From NCBI RefSeq assembly GCF_003337235.1, contig NZ_QPJC01000007.1, positions 62,001 through 126,000 of the forward strand: a stretch of DNA of 64,000 nucleotides. The letters are read 5' to 3'. Under the pieces are notes generated by a model. That model was given only the letters and a program-made list of their open reading frames with translations. It was not told the origin of the DNA and searched no databases. Within the stretch, counting starts at the first letter, position 1, and each line of letters opens with the position of its first letter. Of the stretch, positions 36,834 to 45,818 are shown in pieces. Origin of the DNA: Halopolyspora algeriensis. Lineage in GTDB: Bacteria; Actinomycetota; Actinomycetes; Mycobacteriales; Pseudonocardiaceae. Made by a program: the position numbers and the translations under genes.

Positions 36834-37124
36834 CCGCACGCCACCCGCGCATCGGTCGAGGACGCCTGCTGCCGAGCGGGGCATTCGGGCACGCTCTCCC
36901 TCCCACCGCGCGACAACCGGCTCGTACCGGTGTGCCGGCGAGCATGCCGGGCAGGACACTCCGGGCGCCTCACTGCCGGGACAACTGGTAATTGGGAACG
37001 GGTAACGATTCGTTCCTGATCCATTGCCTCGCAGACTTCGCGGATCGGATTCTCGAGCGCGATCTCGTATCCCGGGCACGCCCGCTTCCAGGGCGGCCCG
37101 CACCGATCCTTCGGAGGAACGATC
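36834..37124. other. Upstream region of the M6 protease gene
   Basis: These 291 bases hold no credible gene. A dyad GGAACG-N10-CGTTCC at 36995-37016, next to AACTGGTAATTGG, is the only regulatory-looking feature and would lie about 110 nt before the protease start. Confidence 0.35.
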
Positions 37125-39437
37125 TTGCGAAGACTCACCACGGGTGTACTCGCCGGCTCCGTGGCCGCGCTGGTCACAGCCGGGTTCGTGCAGCCCGCCG
37201 CAGCGGTACCGCACAGCGGCGACACCTCGCCGGCGCCCGCCGATTCCGCCGCGCACAAGCCGGATTCCCGGCCGGGCCCGCTGACCAAACGCCAGCAGGC
37301 ATGGCGCAAACAGGCCATGGACAAGCTCGCCTCGGGGCAGGCCCGCCCCCAGAAGCACGGTGGCTCCACCTCCGTGCAGGTCGCCGAGGGGAAGTTCGTC
37401 GAGCTGCAGGTCGACAAAACGGACAAGATCTTTTCGATCCTGTCCGAGTTCGGCGACAAGGCCGACTCGACGCTCGGGACCATGCCGGGACCGCGCCACA
37501 ACGAGATCCCGAAGCCGGACAGGTCCGTGGACAACACGACCAAGTGGCGTGAGGATTTCAGCCCCTCCTACTACGAGGACATGTTCTTCGACGCGAACAA
37601 CGACGGCGGCGAGAGCATGGCGGACTTCTTCGAAAAGCAGTCCTCGGGGCGCTACTCGGTGGACGGCGATGTCTCCGAGTGGGTCCGGGTTCCGCACAAC
37701 GCTTCCTACTACGGCGACAACTCGGTCGAGTACTCCGGCGGCGTCTGGTCCTTCATCGCCGACAGCGCGAGCGCCTGGTACGAATCCCGGCTCGCAGCGG
37801 GCAAGACCCCGGAGCAGATCCGCTCCTACCTGCTGCAGTTCGACCAGTGGGACCGCTACGACCACGACTCGGACGGTGATTTCGCCGAGCGTGACGGCTA
37901 CATCGACCACTTCCAGGCCATCCACGCGGGGATGGGTGAGGAAGCAGGCGGTGGACGCCTGGGTGCGGATGCCATCTGGTCGCACCGGTGGTATGTCAAC
38001 TCCGACGACTTCGGGCAAACGGGTCCGACCGTCGGCGGACAGGAAATACTGATGGGCGGCGTCCAAATCGGCGACACCGGCCTGTGGATCGGTGACTACA
38101 CCACCGAGCCGGAAAACGGCGGGCTCGGGGTGTTCACCCACGAATACGCGCACGACCTCGGCCTGCCGGACTTCTACGACACCAACGGGGGCAGCAACGG
38201 TGTCGGTTTCTGGAGTCTGATGTCGTCCGGATCCTGGCTCGGCCGCGGCGAGAACTCCATCGGTGACACGCCCGGCTACATGGGACCTTACGAAAAGCTG
38301 CAGCTCGGATGGCTGGACTACAAAACCGTCACCGTGGGCCAGTCCGGCAACTACACTCTGGGGCCGGCGGCTCGCGTCACCGAAGGCACCGAGCAGGCGG
38401 TCGCGGTAGCACTGCCGGACAAGACCACCACCACCGAGTACACGACGCCGGCATCGGGTGAGTACGCCTGGTGGACGGGTTCGGCGGACAACCTCAATGT
38501 CTCCCTGACCCGCGAGATCGACCTCACCGGCTACAAGCATGCGAAGCTGTGGGCGAAGGCCTGGTACGACATCGAGGCCGGCTACGACTACCTGTACGCC
38601 GAAACCTCGACCGACGGCGGGGACACCTGGACCCGGCTCGGCTCCGGTGTGGACGGCGACTCCAAGGGCAAGTGGAAGAAGCTCCAGTACAAACTCGACG
38701 GCGGCCAGAAGATCCTGTTCCGCTTCCGGTACAAAACGGACGGTGCGGTCCAGCGCCCCGGCGCGTTCCTCGACGACATCTTCGTACGTGCGCAGGGCGA
38801 CATCCTGTTCTCCGACGATGTCGAGTCCACCGACCACGGCTGGACCGTGTCCGGCTGGAAGCGCAGCACGGGAAGCGACACGAAGACCACCGGCCAGTTC
38901 TACCTGGTGGAAAACCGGCAGTACGTCGACTACGACGCGGTCCTGCGGACCGGTCCGTACAACTTCTCGGCACCCATCACCAAGCCCAACTGGGTGGAGC
39001 GCTTCCCGTACCAGAACGGGATGCTCGTGTGGTATGTCGATCTCGCCTACGAGAACAACAACACCAGCCAGCACCCCGGCCACGGGCTTGCCCTGCCGGT
39101 CGACGCACGTCCGAAGCAGATCACCTACCCGGACGGGAGTGCACCGACCAACCGGCGCCAACCGTTCGACGGGACGTTCGGGCTGGAAGCCACTGATCCG
39201 GTGACCTTCCACAAGGAGGTCATCCAGGGCAACGGCAGCAACGAGCACGTGGCCACTCTCGAGGCGAAGGCACCGTCGAAGCCCGGTATCCGGACCTTCG
39301 ACGGTTCGAACGTCAACCGGTACTGGAATCCGGACAACCCGCAGAACAGCACCAAGGTCGCCGGCCACGGCGTGACCGTGACCGTGACCGGAAAGTCGGG
39401 TAACAACCGGACGATCGAGGTCACCAACCCGGCCTGA
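37125..39437 (+). CDS. Secreted immune inhibitor A-like M6 metalloprotease
   Basis: This 770-aa secreted protease has a signal peptide (MRRLTTGVLAGSVAALVTAG, cut after AAA near residue 27), a propeptide, and a peptidase M6 domain with the zinc motif HEYAHDLGLPDFYD at about residues 341-354. Downstream are MAM/jelly-roll-like beta domains (about 450-590) and a C-terminal region. Immune inhibitor A proteases of Bacillus degrade host antibacterial proteins; in actinomycetes a general secreted-protease role is likelier. TTG at 37125 follows GGAGGAACGATC. The transcript ends at the palindrome at 39453. It has no sortase signal. Confidence 0.9.
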   Translation: MRRLTTGVLAGSVAALVTAGFVQPAAAVPHSGDTSPAPADSAAHKPDSRPGPLTKRQQAWRKQAMDKLASGQARPQKHGGSTSVQVAEGKFVELQVDKTDKIFSILSEFGDKADSTLGTMPGPRHNEIPKPDRSVDNTTKWREDFSPSYYEDMFFDANNDGGESMADFFEKQSSGRYSVDGDVSEWVRVPHNASYYGDNSVEYSGGVWSFIADSASAWYESRLAAGKTPEQIRSYLLQFDQWDRYDHDSDGDFAERDGYIDHFQAIHAGMGEEAGGGRLGADAIWSHRWYVNSDDFGQTGPTVGGQEILMGGVQIGDTGLWIGDYTTEPENGGLGVFTHEYAHDLGLPDFYDTNGGSNGVGFWSLMSSGSWLGRGENSIGDTPGYMGPYEKLQLGWLDYKTVTVGQSGNYTLGPAARVTEGTEQAVAVALPDKTTTTEYTTPASGEYAWWTGSADNLNVSLTREIDLTGYKHAKLWAKAWYDIEAGYDYLYAETSTDGGDTWTRLGSGVDGDSKGKWKKLQYKLDGGQKILFRFRYKTDGAVQRPGAFLDDIFVRAQGDILFSDDVESTDHGWTVSGWKRSTGSDTKTTGQFYLVENRQYVDYDAVLRTGPYNFSAPITKPNWVERFPYQNGMLVWYVDLAYENNNTSQHPGHGLALPVDARPKQITYPDGSAPTNRRQPFDGTFGLEATDPVTFHKEVIQGNGSNEHVATLEAKAPSKPGIRTFDGSNVNRYWNPDNPQNSTKVAGHGVTVTVTGKSGNNRTIEVTNPA

Positions 39438-39452
39438 TCAGGCAACAGAAGC

Positions 39453-39503
39453 GAGTGAACGGAACTTTCGTTACTTCTATCCGAGCGAAAGTTCCGTTCA
39501 CTC
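39453..39503. repeat. Intergenic palindrome family, copy B (terminator)
   Basis: An 18-bp perfect stem GAGTGAACGGAACTTTCG with its complement encloses a 15-nt loop, and ATTTTTG follows on the plus strand. It is 15 nt after the M6 protease stop codon, so it acts as that gene's terminator. It also contains the TGA stop of the opposing gene (39498-39500). It is identical over 51 bp to copy C at 40559. Confidence 0.9.
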
Positions 39504-40460
39504 ATTTTTGCGCGGTAATGCTGTGACGTGTGGGCGCGGCCTCTGCCGTGCCGCCGCACAGGCCCCGTGAAGCTCGTCGAGGACACCTCGAGGGTCGTCC
39601 CGGAGCCTGGACGGCACCGTGTGCACCACGGTGATCCCAGCAGCGGTCATGGTCGAATGTCGCGCAGTCGTGGTCTTGTACGCCGCAGGCGACAGATGGT
39701 ATTCGAGAGAGTCGATCTCCCATGCCAACCCGACATCATCGATCCACCCGTCGGGCGAGCCCAGAAACCGTCCTGCCGGATCGAGCAGGCGAACATTCCA
39801 AGACATCGGCGGCAGTCCGCTGCCCTGTACAAGCCGGTAAGCCCATCCCTCCGCAGGCGAGTGCACATTCGCGTTCATTTCCTGCAGCACCAACCGGCAC
39901 AGCGCCGACCCCCTCCCGGAGCCGGCGGCCAATTCCCGAGCCAGCTCGTCCGGGTGCACCATCCCACGCTGCACCGCTTCGGCCAGCAGCGCCCGCACGC
40001 CATCGAGCGTGCGGCACCGGCGCGCCGCATCGAGTACCGCGCGTACCAGCGGGGCGACGAGAAAGCCGGAGACGAGCTCCGGAACCGGAAGGCGGATCGT
40101 TCGCTCGATCACGACCGGGTTGTGGTCGGCCCGCTTGCGGGCGTCCGGGATGAGCATGTGCACCGTGGTGAATTCGGGCAGTCGCAGCATGCCGTGCAGG
40201 ACACAGGCAGCGAGCCCGGTGATCATCGATCCCGGGCCCGCATAGCGCAGGGCCGCATCACGGAGCTGGTCGTCGCTGATCGGCCCACGGTGCAGCTTGA
40301 GCACACCGGGTAGGACGCGCTCCCACGGGCCGCCCGCCCGAGCGCGATCCGCCACTGTTCGCCGCGGTACGCCGACCTGGTCCAGTTCACGTACCGTGAT
40401 GATTCCGCGCGGTGCCAACAGGGTCACGGCATCCCAGTCCACTCGTGATCGTCGAGGCAT
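39498..40460 (-). CDS. AbiEi-type wHTH plus DUF559/PD-(D/E)XK-like protein
   Basis: This 320-aa protein resembles a common actinobacterial family annotated as type IV antitoxin AbiEi-domain or DUF559 protein. Residues about 12-45 form a winged-helix-like start (APRGIITVRELDQVGVPRRT). The C-terminal 110 residues carry a Vsr/PD-(D/E)XK-like core, SPDGWIDDVGLAWEIDSLEY, with the D...ExD pattern. No partner toxin is adjacent, so antitoxin function is doubtful. ATG at 40460 has no clear ribosome site. The last codon and stop are supplied by palindrome copy B, and copy C lies about 100 bp upstream, giving the gene a cassette-like appearance. Confidence 0.7.
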   Translation of the reverse strand: MPRRSRVDWDAVTLLAPRGIITVRELDQVGVPRRTVADRARAGGPWERVLPGVLKLHRGPISDDQLRDAALRYAGPGSMITGLAACVLHGMLRLPEFTTVHMLIPDARKRADHNPVVIERTIRLPVPELVSGFLVAPLVRAVLDAARRCRTLDGVRALLAEAVQRGMVHPDELARELAAGSGRGSALCRLVLQEMNANVHSPAEGWAYRLVQGSGLPPMSWNVRLLDPAGRFLGSPDGWIDDVGLAWEIDSLEYHLSPAAYKTTTARHSTMTAAGITVVHTVPSRLRDDPRGVLDELHGACAAARQRPRPHVTALPRKNE

Positions 40461-40558
40461 ACGAGCACGGTGCGGGTGTAGTGCGTGCCTTGCCAGAAGC
40501 GGTTCCACATTCTGTGGATAAACAGCTCCGCCGGGGAGAACTCAACAGATACCGCAGG

Positions 40559-40609
40559 GAGTGAACGGAACTTTCGTTACTTCTATCCGAGCGAAAGTTC
40601 CGTTCACTC
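40559..40609. repeat. Intergenic palindrome family, copy C
   Basis: This copy is the same 51-bp sequence as copy B, with an 18-bp perfect stem. It lies 14 bp past the stop codon of the leftward purine permease gene, where it can terminate that transcript, and about 100 bp before the start of the AbiEi/DUF559-like gene. Confidence 0.85.
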
Positions 40610-40623
40610 GGTTCGGCGGGGAA

Positions 40624-42108
40624 TCAGCCGGCGCCGAGCAATGTCTCCAGCGGGCCGATCGCGAAGTAGAGCACGAACAGCACCGAAACTCCCCACATGA
40701 GTGGGTGAATCTCCCGGGCCCGCCCCTGGCAGGCACGGATCACCACGTAACTGACGAAGCCCGCACCGATCCCGTTGGTGATCGAGTAGGTGAACGGCAT
40801 GAGCACCATGGTCAGGAATGCCGGGATCGCGATGCCGAAGTCACTGAAGTCGATGCTGCGCACCTGGGTCAGCATCAGAAAGCCGACCACCACCATCGCC
40901 GGGCTCGCCGCCTCGAACGGCACCACCGACACCAACGGCGTGAGGAACATCGCCAGCAGGAACAGAACACCGGTCACCACACTGGCCAGTCCGGTCCGCG
41001 CACCTTCACCGACACCGGCGGCCGACTCGACATAAGTGGTGTTCGACGAGGTCGAGGCGGCACCACCGGCGATGGCCGCCAGGGAGTCGACGAAGAAGAC
41101 CCGACCGATACCGGGAAGTCTGCCCTGCTTGTCCAACAGCCCGGCTTCATTGCCGACACCGACGACCGTGCCCATCGTGTCGAAGAAGTCGGCGAGCATC
41201 AGCGTGAACACGAACAGCACCGCCGCGACGGCACTCACCTGCTCGAAGGAGCCGAGCAGGGAGAAGTTCCCCACCAGCGACAGGTTCGGCAGCCCGATGA
41301 AGTCGGTGGGCACTTCCGGCACGACCAGACTCCAGCCCCCCGGATTGTCCCCGGACACCTGCCCGAGGTTGCCGAATGCCTCGATGAGCACCGCCAGCAC
41401 GGTCGTCGCGGCGATCCCGAGCAGGATGGCTCCCTTGACCCTGCGGGTCACCAGCACCGCCACCAGCAGCACCCCGATGGCGAACACGAGCGAGGGCCAC
41501 CCGAAGAGTTGCCCCGTGTTGCCGAGCTGGACCGGCACGGTCGTCCCGGCAGCGTCCGGCACCCGTTGCACGAAACCGGCGTCGACGAACCCGATCAGAG
41601 CGATGAACAAACCGATTCCCACCCCGGTGGCCGTCTTCAACTGGGTGGGAACGGCGTTGAACACCGCGGTGCGGAAGCCGGTCAGTACCACGATCAGGAT
41701 GATGATGCCCTCGAGGACGATCAGCCCCATGGCATCGGCCCAGGTCATCTCGGGGGCCACCGTCGTGGCGAGGAACGCGTTCAACCCCAGCCCGGTGGCG
41801 AGCGCGAACGGGTACTTGCCGATGATCCCCATCAGGACGGTCATGACCCCGGCAACCAGGGCGGTCGCCGCCGCGACCTGCGAGATACCGAGCGTGGCAC
41901 CGGTCGCATCGGCGGCCGTGCCGACGATCAACGGGTTGAGCACCACGATGTAGGCCATCGTGAAGAAGGTGACCAGGCCACCGCGGAGCTCCCGGCTCAA
42001 CGTGGACCCGCGCGCGGTGATCTCGAAGTATCTGTCCAGCCGCCCCGAGGGCCGTCGGCTCGCGTGTTCCGTATCGCCCGGCTCGGTTCCGGCCGCATGA
42101 GCGTTCAT
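40624..42108 (-). CDS. NCS2 family purine permease (AzgA-like)
   Basis: This 494-aa transporter has 12-14 predicted membrane segments and AzgA/PbuG-subgroup signatures: LRGGLVTFFTMAYIVVLNPL, the core MLADFFDTMGTVVGVGNEAG, and [25 protein letters not shown] (spans two short conserved blocks). The AzgA group imports adenine, guanine and hypoxanthine with protons, in contrast to UraA/UacT. ATG at 42108 is typical. It is monocistronic and ends at palindrome copy C. No purine riboswitch is seen upstream. Confidence 0.9.
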   Translation of the reverse strand: MNAHAAGTEPGDTEHASRRPSGRLDRYFEITARGSTLSRELRGGLVTFFTMAYIVVLNPLIVGTAADATGATLGISQVAAATALVAGVMTVLMGIIGKYPFALATGLGLNAFLATTVAPEMTWADAMGLIVLEGIIILIVVLTGFRTAVFNAVPTQLKTATGVGIGLFIALIGFVDAGFVQRVPDAAGTTVPVQLGNTGQLFGWPSLVFAIGVLLVAVLVTRRVKGAILLGIAATTVLAVLIEAFGNLGQVSGDNPGGWSLVVPEVPTDFIGLPNLSLVGNFSLLGSFEQVSAVAAVLFVFTLMLADFFDTMGTVVGVGNEAGLLDKQGRLPGIGRVFFVDSLAAIAGGAASTSSNTTYVESAAGVGEGARTGLASVVTGVLFLLAMFLTPLVSVVPFEAASPAMVVVGFLMLTQVRSIDFSDFGIAIPAFLTMVLMPFTYSITNGIGAGFVSYVVIRACQGRAREIHPLMWGVSVLFVLYFAIGPLETLLGAG

Positions 42109-42639
42109 GCACTGCTCCGTCGAGTTCGACTGATGAGGTTCGGGCGGCCCCCTTCGAAACGGAGGCCGCAGGGAATCCGGTTCGAGACGGCCACTCGCTC
42201 ACCGCGCGATATCAGTTCCCGCATGTCCGGCTCTCCCGGGGGTTCCCGCGTTGGCGACGCGCAGCCTATTCGCAGAAAGTTCGCCGATTCAACTCCTCAC
42301 CCGGGAATTCTTGCCCCAGCGGCGATGACGTTGCCCATATGGTGGCGCTCACTTCCGTTTTCCGTAAGCGGACAGCGCCATGGCACTGCGAACCGTCCCC
42401 GTCCGTCCAGGAGTGACCGACACCGGTACACGAGGCGTGCCGGCCCAGCAGCGAGGTCGGCGCAGCGATGCGGGCAGCGAGAAGGACGACATTGCCGTCA
42501 TCACGATGCGGAGGCACGTCAGCACGCATCGGGATCAGTATCGGCTCTCCGCCCCGCACAGGCGGGAGCGCTCGTGGGCGGGAATTCCGATACCTGTCCG
42601 GCGACTGATATCTTTCCAGCTCAGGACATCACCCGAGCG
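42109..42639. other. Intergenic region between purine permease and cobalamin riboswitch
   Basis: These 530 bases contain the divergent promoters for the purine permease and the btu operon. A few frames are open, but none has family resemblance or a ribosome site. The long rightward frame starting at 40561 is antisense to the permease and is not a gene here. Confidence 0.45.
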
Positions 42640-42790
42640 ACCGTGTCGCCACGTGTCGATGTCCACAGGACGCCCGCGGAAGCGAAATCCGGTGTGAATC
42701 CGGTGCTGTGCCGCAACTGTGATGCCCCACCCACCGGTGGCGGTGAGCCAGGTCGCCTTGTGCGCGGCGTCGATGACCGCCACTTCCGGT
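42640..42790 (+). ncRNA. Cobalamin riboswitch
   Basis: The conserved AdoCbl core is plain: GCGGAAGCGAAATCCGGTG, TGAATCCGGTGCTGTGCCGC and AACTGTGATGCC (B12 box region), followed by GTGAGCCAGGTCGCC. It lies about 70 nt before btuF. The family represses uptake or synthesis genes when B12 is plentiful. Outer boundaries are approximate. Confidence 0.9.
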
Positions 42791-42861
42791 GCAGGAGTGC
42801 GGCGTCGGTCAGCGCGAGCAACGGCGGCAGGCGCCCCCTCACACCGGCCGATATCGAGGAC

Positions 42862-43818
42862 ATGATGACCGGCATGATCGGGCTCCGCCGCCTCGCGGCA
42901 CTACTGCTCTCCGCCTTCGCCCTACTCATCGGCACCACTGCTTGCGCCACCCGGCCGCAGTCCGGCGGATCTCCCACCCCGGGGAACGATCCGGCTTCGG
43001 CCTTTCCGGTCCGGGTCACCGCTCAGGGTCAAGAGCCCGTGACGCTGCCCGAGCAGCCGAAGCGGATCGTGTCGTTGAGTCCCACCGCCACCGAGACGCT
43101 GTACGCGATCGGAGCGGGCAAGCAGGTGGTCGCGGTGGACAAGTACTCCAACCATCCCGAGCGGGCACCGCAGACCCGGATGTCGGGGCTGAATGTCACC
43201 GCAGGCACGATCGCCGAGTACAAGCCCGACCTCGTGGTGGCGCCGGACAGCTCGGCCGAACTGGCCAAGGGCTTGCGGGCCATCGACATCGCGACCCTTC
43301 TCCTGCCCGCCGCATCGGACCTCGACGCCGCCTACCGCCAGATCGAGCTGCTCGGCCGCGCCACCGGCCACCACGATCAGGCTCGGGATCTGACCGGCCG
43401 GATGCAGGCGGAGATCACGAAGATCGTGGCCGACACGCCCGAACCGCAGCGTCCGTTGACCTACTACCACGAGGTGAGTCCCGACTTCTACACGGCGACC
43501 TCGCGCAGTTTCGTCGGCAGCGTGTACGGCCTTTTCGGCCTGAGCAACATCGCCGACAAGGCCGAGGGCACGTTCCCGCAGCTGTCCGAGGAGCACATTC
43601 TTCGAGCCAACCCCGACCTGATCTTCCTGGCCGATGTCAAAGGCACTCAGGTCACGGCGAAGTCGGCGGCGGCACGCCCGGGCTGGGGCACGCTCACTGC
43701 CGTACGCGAGGGACACGTCTTCGAACTCGACGACGACATCGCCAGTCGGTGGGGCCCTCGCATCGTCGAACTGGTGCGCGCCATCAGCGATGCCGTTACC
43801 CGGGCCCAGAAGGGCTGA
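42862..43818 (+). CDS. btuF: Cobalamin ABC transporter substrate-binding lipoprotein
   Basis: This 318-aa periplasmic-binding-type lipoprotein has a signal with LLLSAFALLIGTTAC, where the Cys at about residue 29 is probably lipidated. A class III binding fold follows (PKRIVSLSPTATETLYAIGA, ...YKPDLVVAPDSSAELAKGL..., REGHVFELDDDIASRWGPR). The fold serves cobalamin, haem or siderophores; the cobalamin riboswitch immediately upstream identifies the cargo as B12 or a precursor. Three in-frame ATGs (42862, 42865, 42874) follow GAGG; the first two are almost equivalent. It starts the btuFCD operon. Confidence 0.9.
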   Translation: MMTGMIGLRRLAALLLSAFALLIGTTACATRPQSGGSPTPGNDPASAFPVRVTAQGQEPVTLPEQPKRIVSLSPTATETLYAIGAGKQVVAVDKYSNHPERAPQTRMSGLNVTAGTIAEYKPDLVVAPDSSAELAKGLRAIDIATLLLPAASDLDAAYRQIELLGRATGHHDQARDLTGRMQAEITKIVADTPEPQRPLTYYHEVSPDFYTATSRSFVGSVYGLFGLSNIADKAEGTFPQLSEEHILRANPDLIFLADVKGTQVTAKSAAARPGWGTLTAVREGHVFELDDDIASRWGPRIVELVRAISDAVTRAQKG

Positions 43819-43827
43819 CCGGACTTC

Positions 43828-44931
43828 ATGCCCGACTCGGCCCCGGTGACAGTGCCTTCCGGTTCGGGGCGGCCCCGGACGCAGCAGTCCGACACGTCCC
43901 CCGCCTCCACGCTGCGGCGCACCAGGCTGCGTACCGCACACATACTCGCCGGCCTCGCGACACTTCTGCTCACCGTCCTCGCCGGGGTGCTGCTGGGGGC
44001 GGCCGATCTGGGGTGGCAGCGTGTTCTCACCGAATTCGGCGCCCAGCTGACCGGGGGCACCTCGCCGCTGTCCGAGCGGGAAGCGGCGATCCTGTGGCAG
44101 CTCCGGGTACCCCGGGTCGTGCTGGGTGCGCTGGTCGGTGCCGCACTGGCGATCTCCGGCGCGGCGTTTCAGGGTGTCTTCCGCAACCCGCTGGCCGATC
44201 CGTATCTGCTCGGAGCCGCGTCCGGTGCCGGTCTGGCGGTGACGATCGTGGTGGCGATCGTGCCGCAGGTGGGATTGGGCGTGTCCACGACCACCCAGTT
44301 GGCGGCGTTCGCAGGCGCACTGGGCGGTGTCGGCCTGACATGGCTGATCGGCCGCTCGGCCGGTTCCGACACGGCGACACTGGTTCTCGCCGGTGTCGCG
44401 GTCAGTTTCTTTCTCACCGCCGGGCAGACATTCGCCCAGCAGCTGCGGCTCGAATCGCTGCAGCAGGTCTACATGTGGATCCTCGGTCGATTGACCACCA
44501 CGGGCTGGCGGGAAGTGTTGATCGTGCTGCCCTACCTCGCGGTGGCCGCGATCGTGCTGTGGTCATGCGCCCGGCTGCTGGACCTGCTGGGCACCGGTGA
44601 CGAGGAAGCCGCGGCCCTCGGCGTGCGGCCGGGACGGGTACGGATGCTGGTGCTGCTCGCGGCCTCCCTGGCCACCGCCGCCGCCGTCTCGGTTGCCGGG
44701 CTCATCAGCTTCGTCGGGCTTGTCGTTCCGCATCTGGTCCGCCTGGCGGTGGGAGGTAGTTTCCGGATCATCGTCCCCCTGTCGCTGCTGTTCGGAGCCT
44801 CGTTTCTCATCGGTGCCGACATGCTCGCCCGGACCGTGATGGCACCGGCCGAACTCCCGATCGGCGTCATCACCGCGTTCACCGGAGCACCGTTCTTCGC
44901 CGTCCTCCTGCGCGCCCAACGGCGCACCTGA
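43828..44931 (+). CDS. btuC: Cobalamin ABC transporter permease
   Basis: This 367-aa FecCD/BtuC-family permease has about ten membrane helices and typical blocks LRVPRVVLGALVGAALAISG, AAFQGVFRNPLADPYLLGAA and LISFVGLVVPHLVRLAVGG. The last is the coupling region for the ATPase. A cytoplasmic N-terminal tail of about 40 residues precedes the first helix. The gene follows btuF after 9 nt and precedes btuD after 16 nt. With the riboswitch it is assigned to B12 uptake. Confidence 0.92.
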   Translation: MPDSAPVTVPSGSGRPRTQQSDTSPASTLRRTRLRTAHILAGLATLLLTVLAGVLLGAADLGWQRVLTEFGAQLTGGTSPLSEREAAILWQLRVPRVVLGALVGAALAISGAAFQGVFRNPLADPYLLGAASGAGLAVTIVVAIVPQVGLGVSTTTQLAAFAGALGGVGLTWLIGRSAGSDTATLVLAGVAVSFFLTAGQTFAQQLRLESLQQVYMWILGRLTTTGWREVLIVLPYLAVAAIVLWSCARLLDLLGTGDEEAAALGVRPGRVRMLVLLAASLATAAAVSVAGLISFVGLVVPHLVRLAVGGSFRIIVPLSLLFGASFLIGADMLARTVMAPAELPIGVITAFTGAPFFAVLLRAQRRT

Positions 44932-44947
44932 TCCGAAGAAGGCGCAC

Positions 44948-45721
44948 ATGAGCACCCTGGAACTCGAGGAACTCTCGGCCGGTTACCGGCGGCGCACCGT
45001 GGTGTCCGGAATCTCGGCACAGGTGGCCTCCGGCGGCTGGCTGGGTGTCATCGGACCGAACGGGTCCGGCAAATCCACTCTGCTCAAGGCCATGCTGGGG
45101 CTGGTACGTCACGAAGGCCGGGTCCTGGTCGACGGCCGTGCGGTCACGGGTCTGCGTCCCCGCGACCGCGCCCGTGCCATCGGCTACGCTCCGCAGATCC
45201 CGCAACTGCCGGTCGGGCTGACGGTCACCGACTACGTGCTGCTGGGGCGCACTCCGCACCTGAGTCCGCTCGGACGGGAGGGAAGTGCCGACCTCGATAC
45301 GGTCGGTGACGTGCTGCAGCGGCTCGATCTCTCGAAGTTCGCGAATCGGCCGCTGAGCACGCTGTCCGGCGGCGAGCGTCAGCGCACCGTGCTCGCACGA
45401 GCACTCGCGCAGCGTGCGGGTGTGCTCCTGCTCGACGAGCCGACGACAGGTCTGGACGTCGGTCATGCGCAGGCCCTGCTGGACCTGGTGGACGAGTTGC
45501 GGGCGGAGCTGGGGACCACCGTGGTCACCACACTGCACGACCTGACTCTGGCGGGTCAGTACGCCGAGCGGTTGCTGCTGCTCGACCAGGGTCGTGTGGC
45601 GGCCGAAGGGCCCCCGGACGAGGTGCTCACCACGTCGGTACTCACCGAGCGCTACACCGCTCGCGTGGCGATCCTGCGCACCCCGGACGGATCCCCCGTC
45701 ATCGCCCCGGTACGGGATTAG
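44948..45721 (+). CDS. btuD: Cobalamin ABC transporter ATPase
   Basis: This 257-aa ABC ATPase has Walker A VIGPNGSGKSTLLKAMLG at about residues 35-52, Q-loop APQIPQLP, signature LSGGERQRTVLARALAQ, Walker B VLLLDEPTTGLD and the switch His in TLHDLTLAGQ. It drives import through BtuC. ATG at 44948 is 16 nt behind btuC. A pair of cobalamin transporter symbols is used on the strength of the riboswitch. Confidence 0.92.
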   Translation: MSTLELEELSAGYRRRTVVSGISAQVASGGWLGVIGPNGSGKSTLLKAMLGLVRHEGRVLVDGRAVTGLRPRDRARAIGYAPQIPQLPVGLTVTDYVLLGRTPHLSPLGREGSADLDTVGDVLQRLDLSKFANRPLSTLSGGERQRTVLARALAQRAGVLLLDEPTTGLDVGHAQALLDLVDELRAELGTTVVTTLHDLTLAGQYAERLLLLDQGRVAAEGPPDEVLTTSVLTERYTARVAILRTPDGSPVIAPVRD

Positions 45722-45818
45722 ACATCAATCGACAGAGCCTCGTTCAACGCCCCGCCCGGTTGCCTGTCCCATGGTTCGTGCCCAACGGTCCCGTGGCTTT
45801 CGGGGCGGAACAGGTCTA

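Noticed and set aside
40561-42861. A long rightward frame ahead of btuF
   Set aside because: It is antisense to the purine permease and runs through the cobalamin riboswitch, so btuF begins at about 42862.
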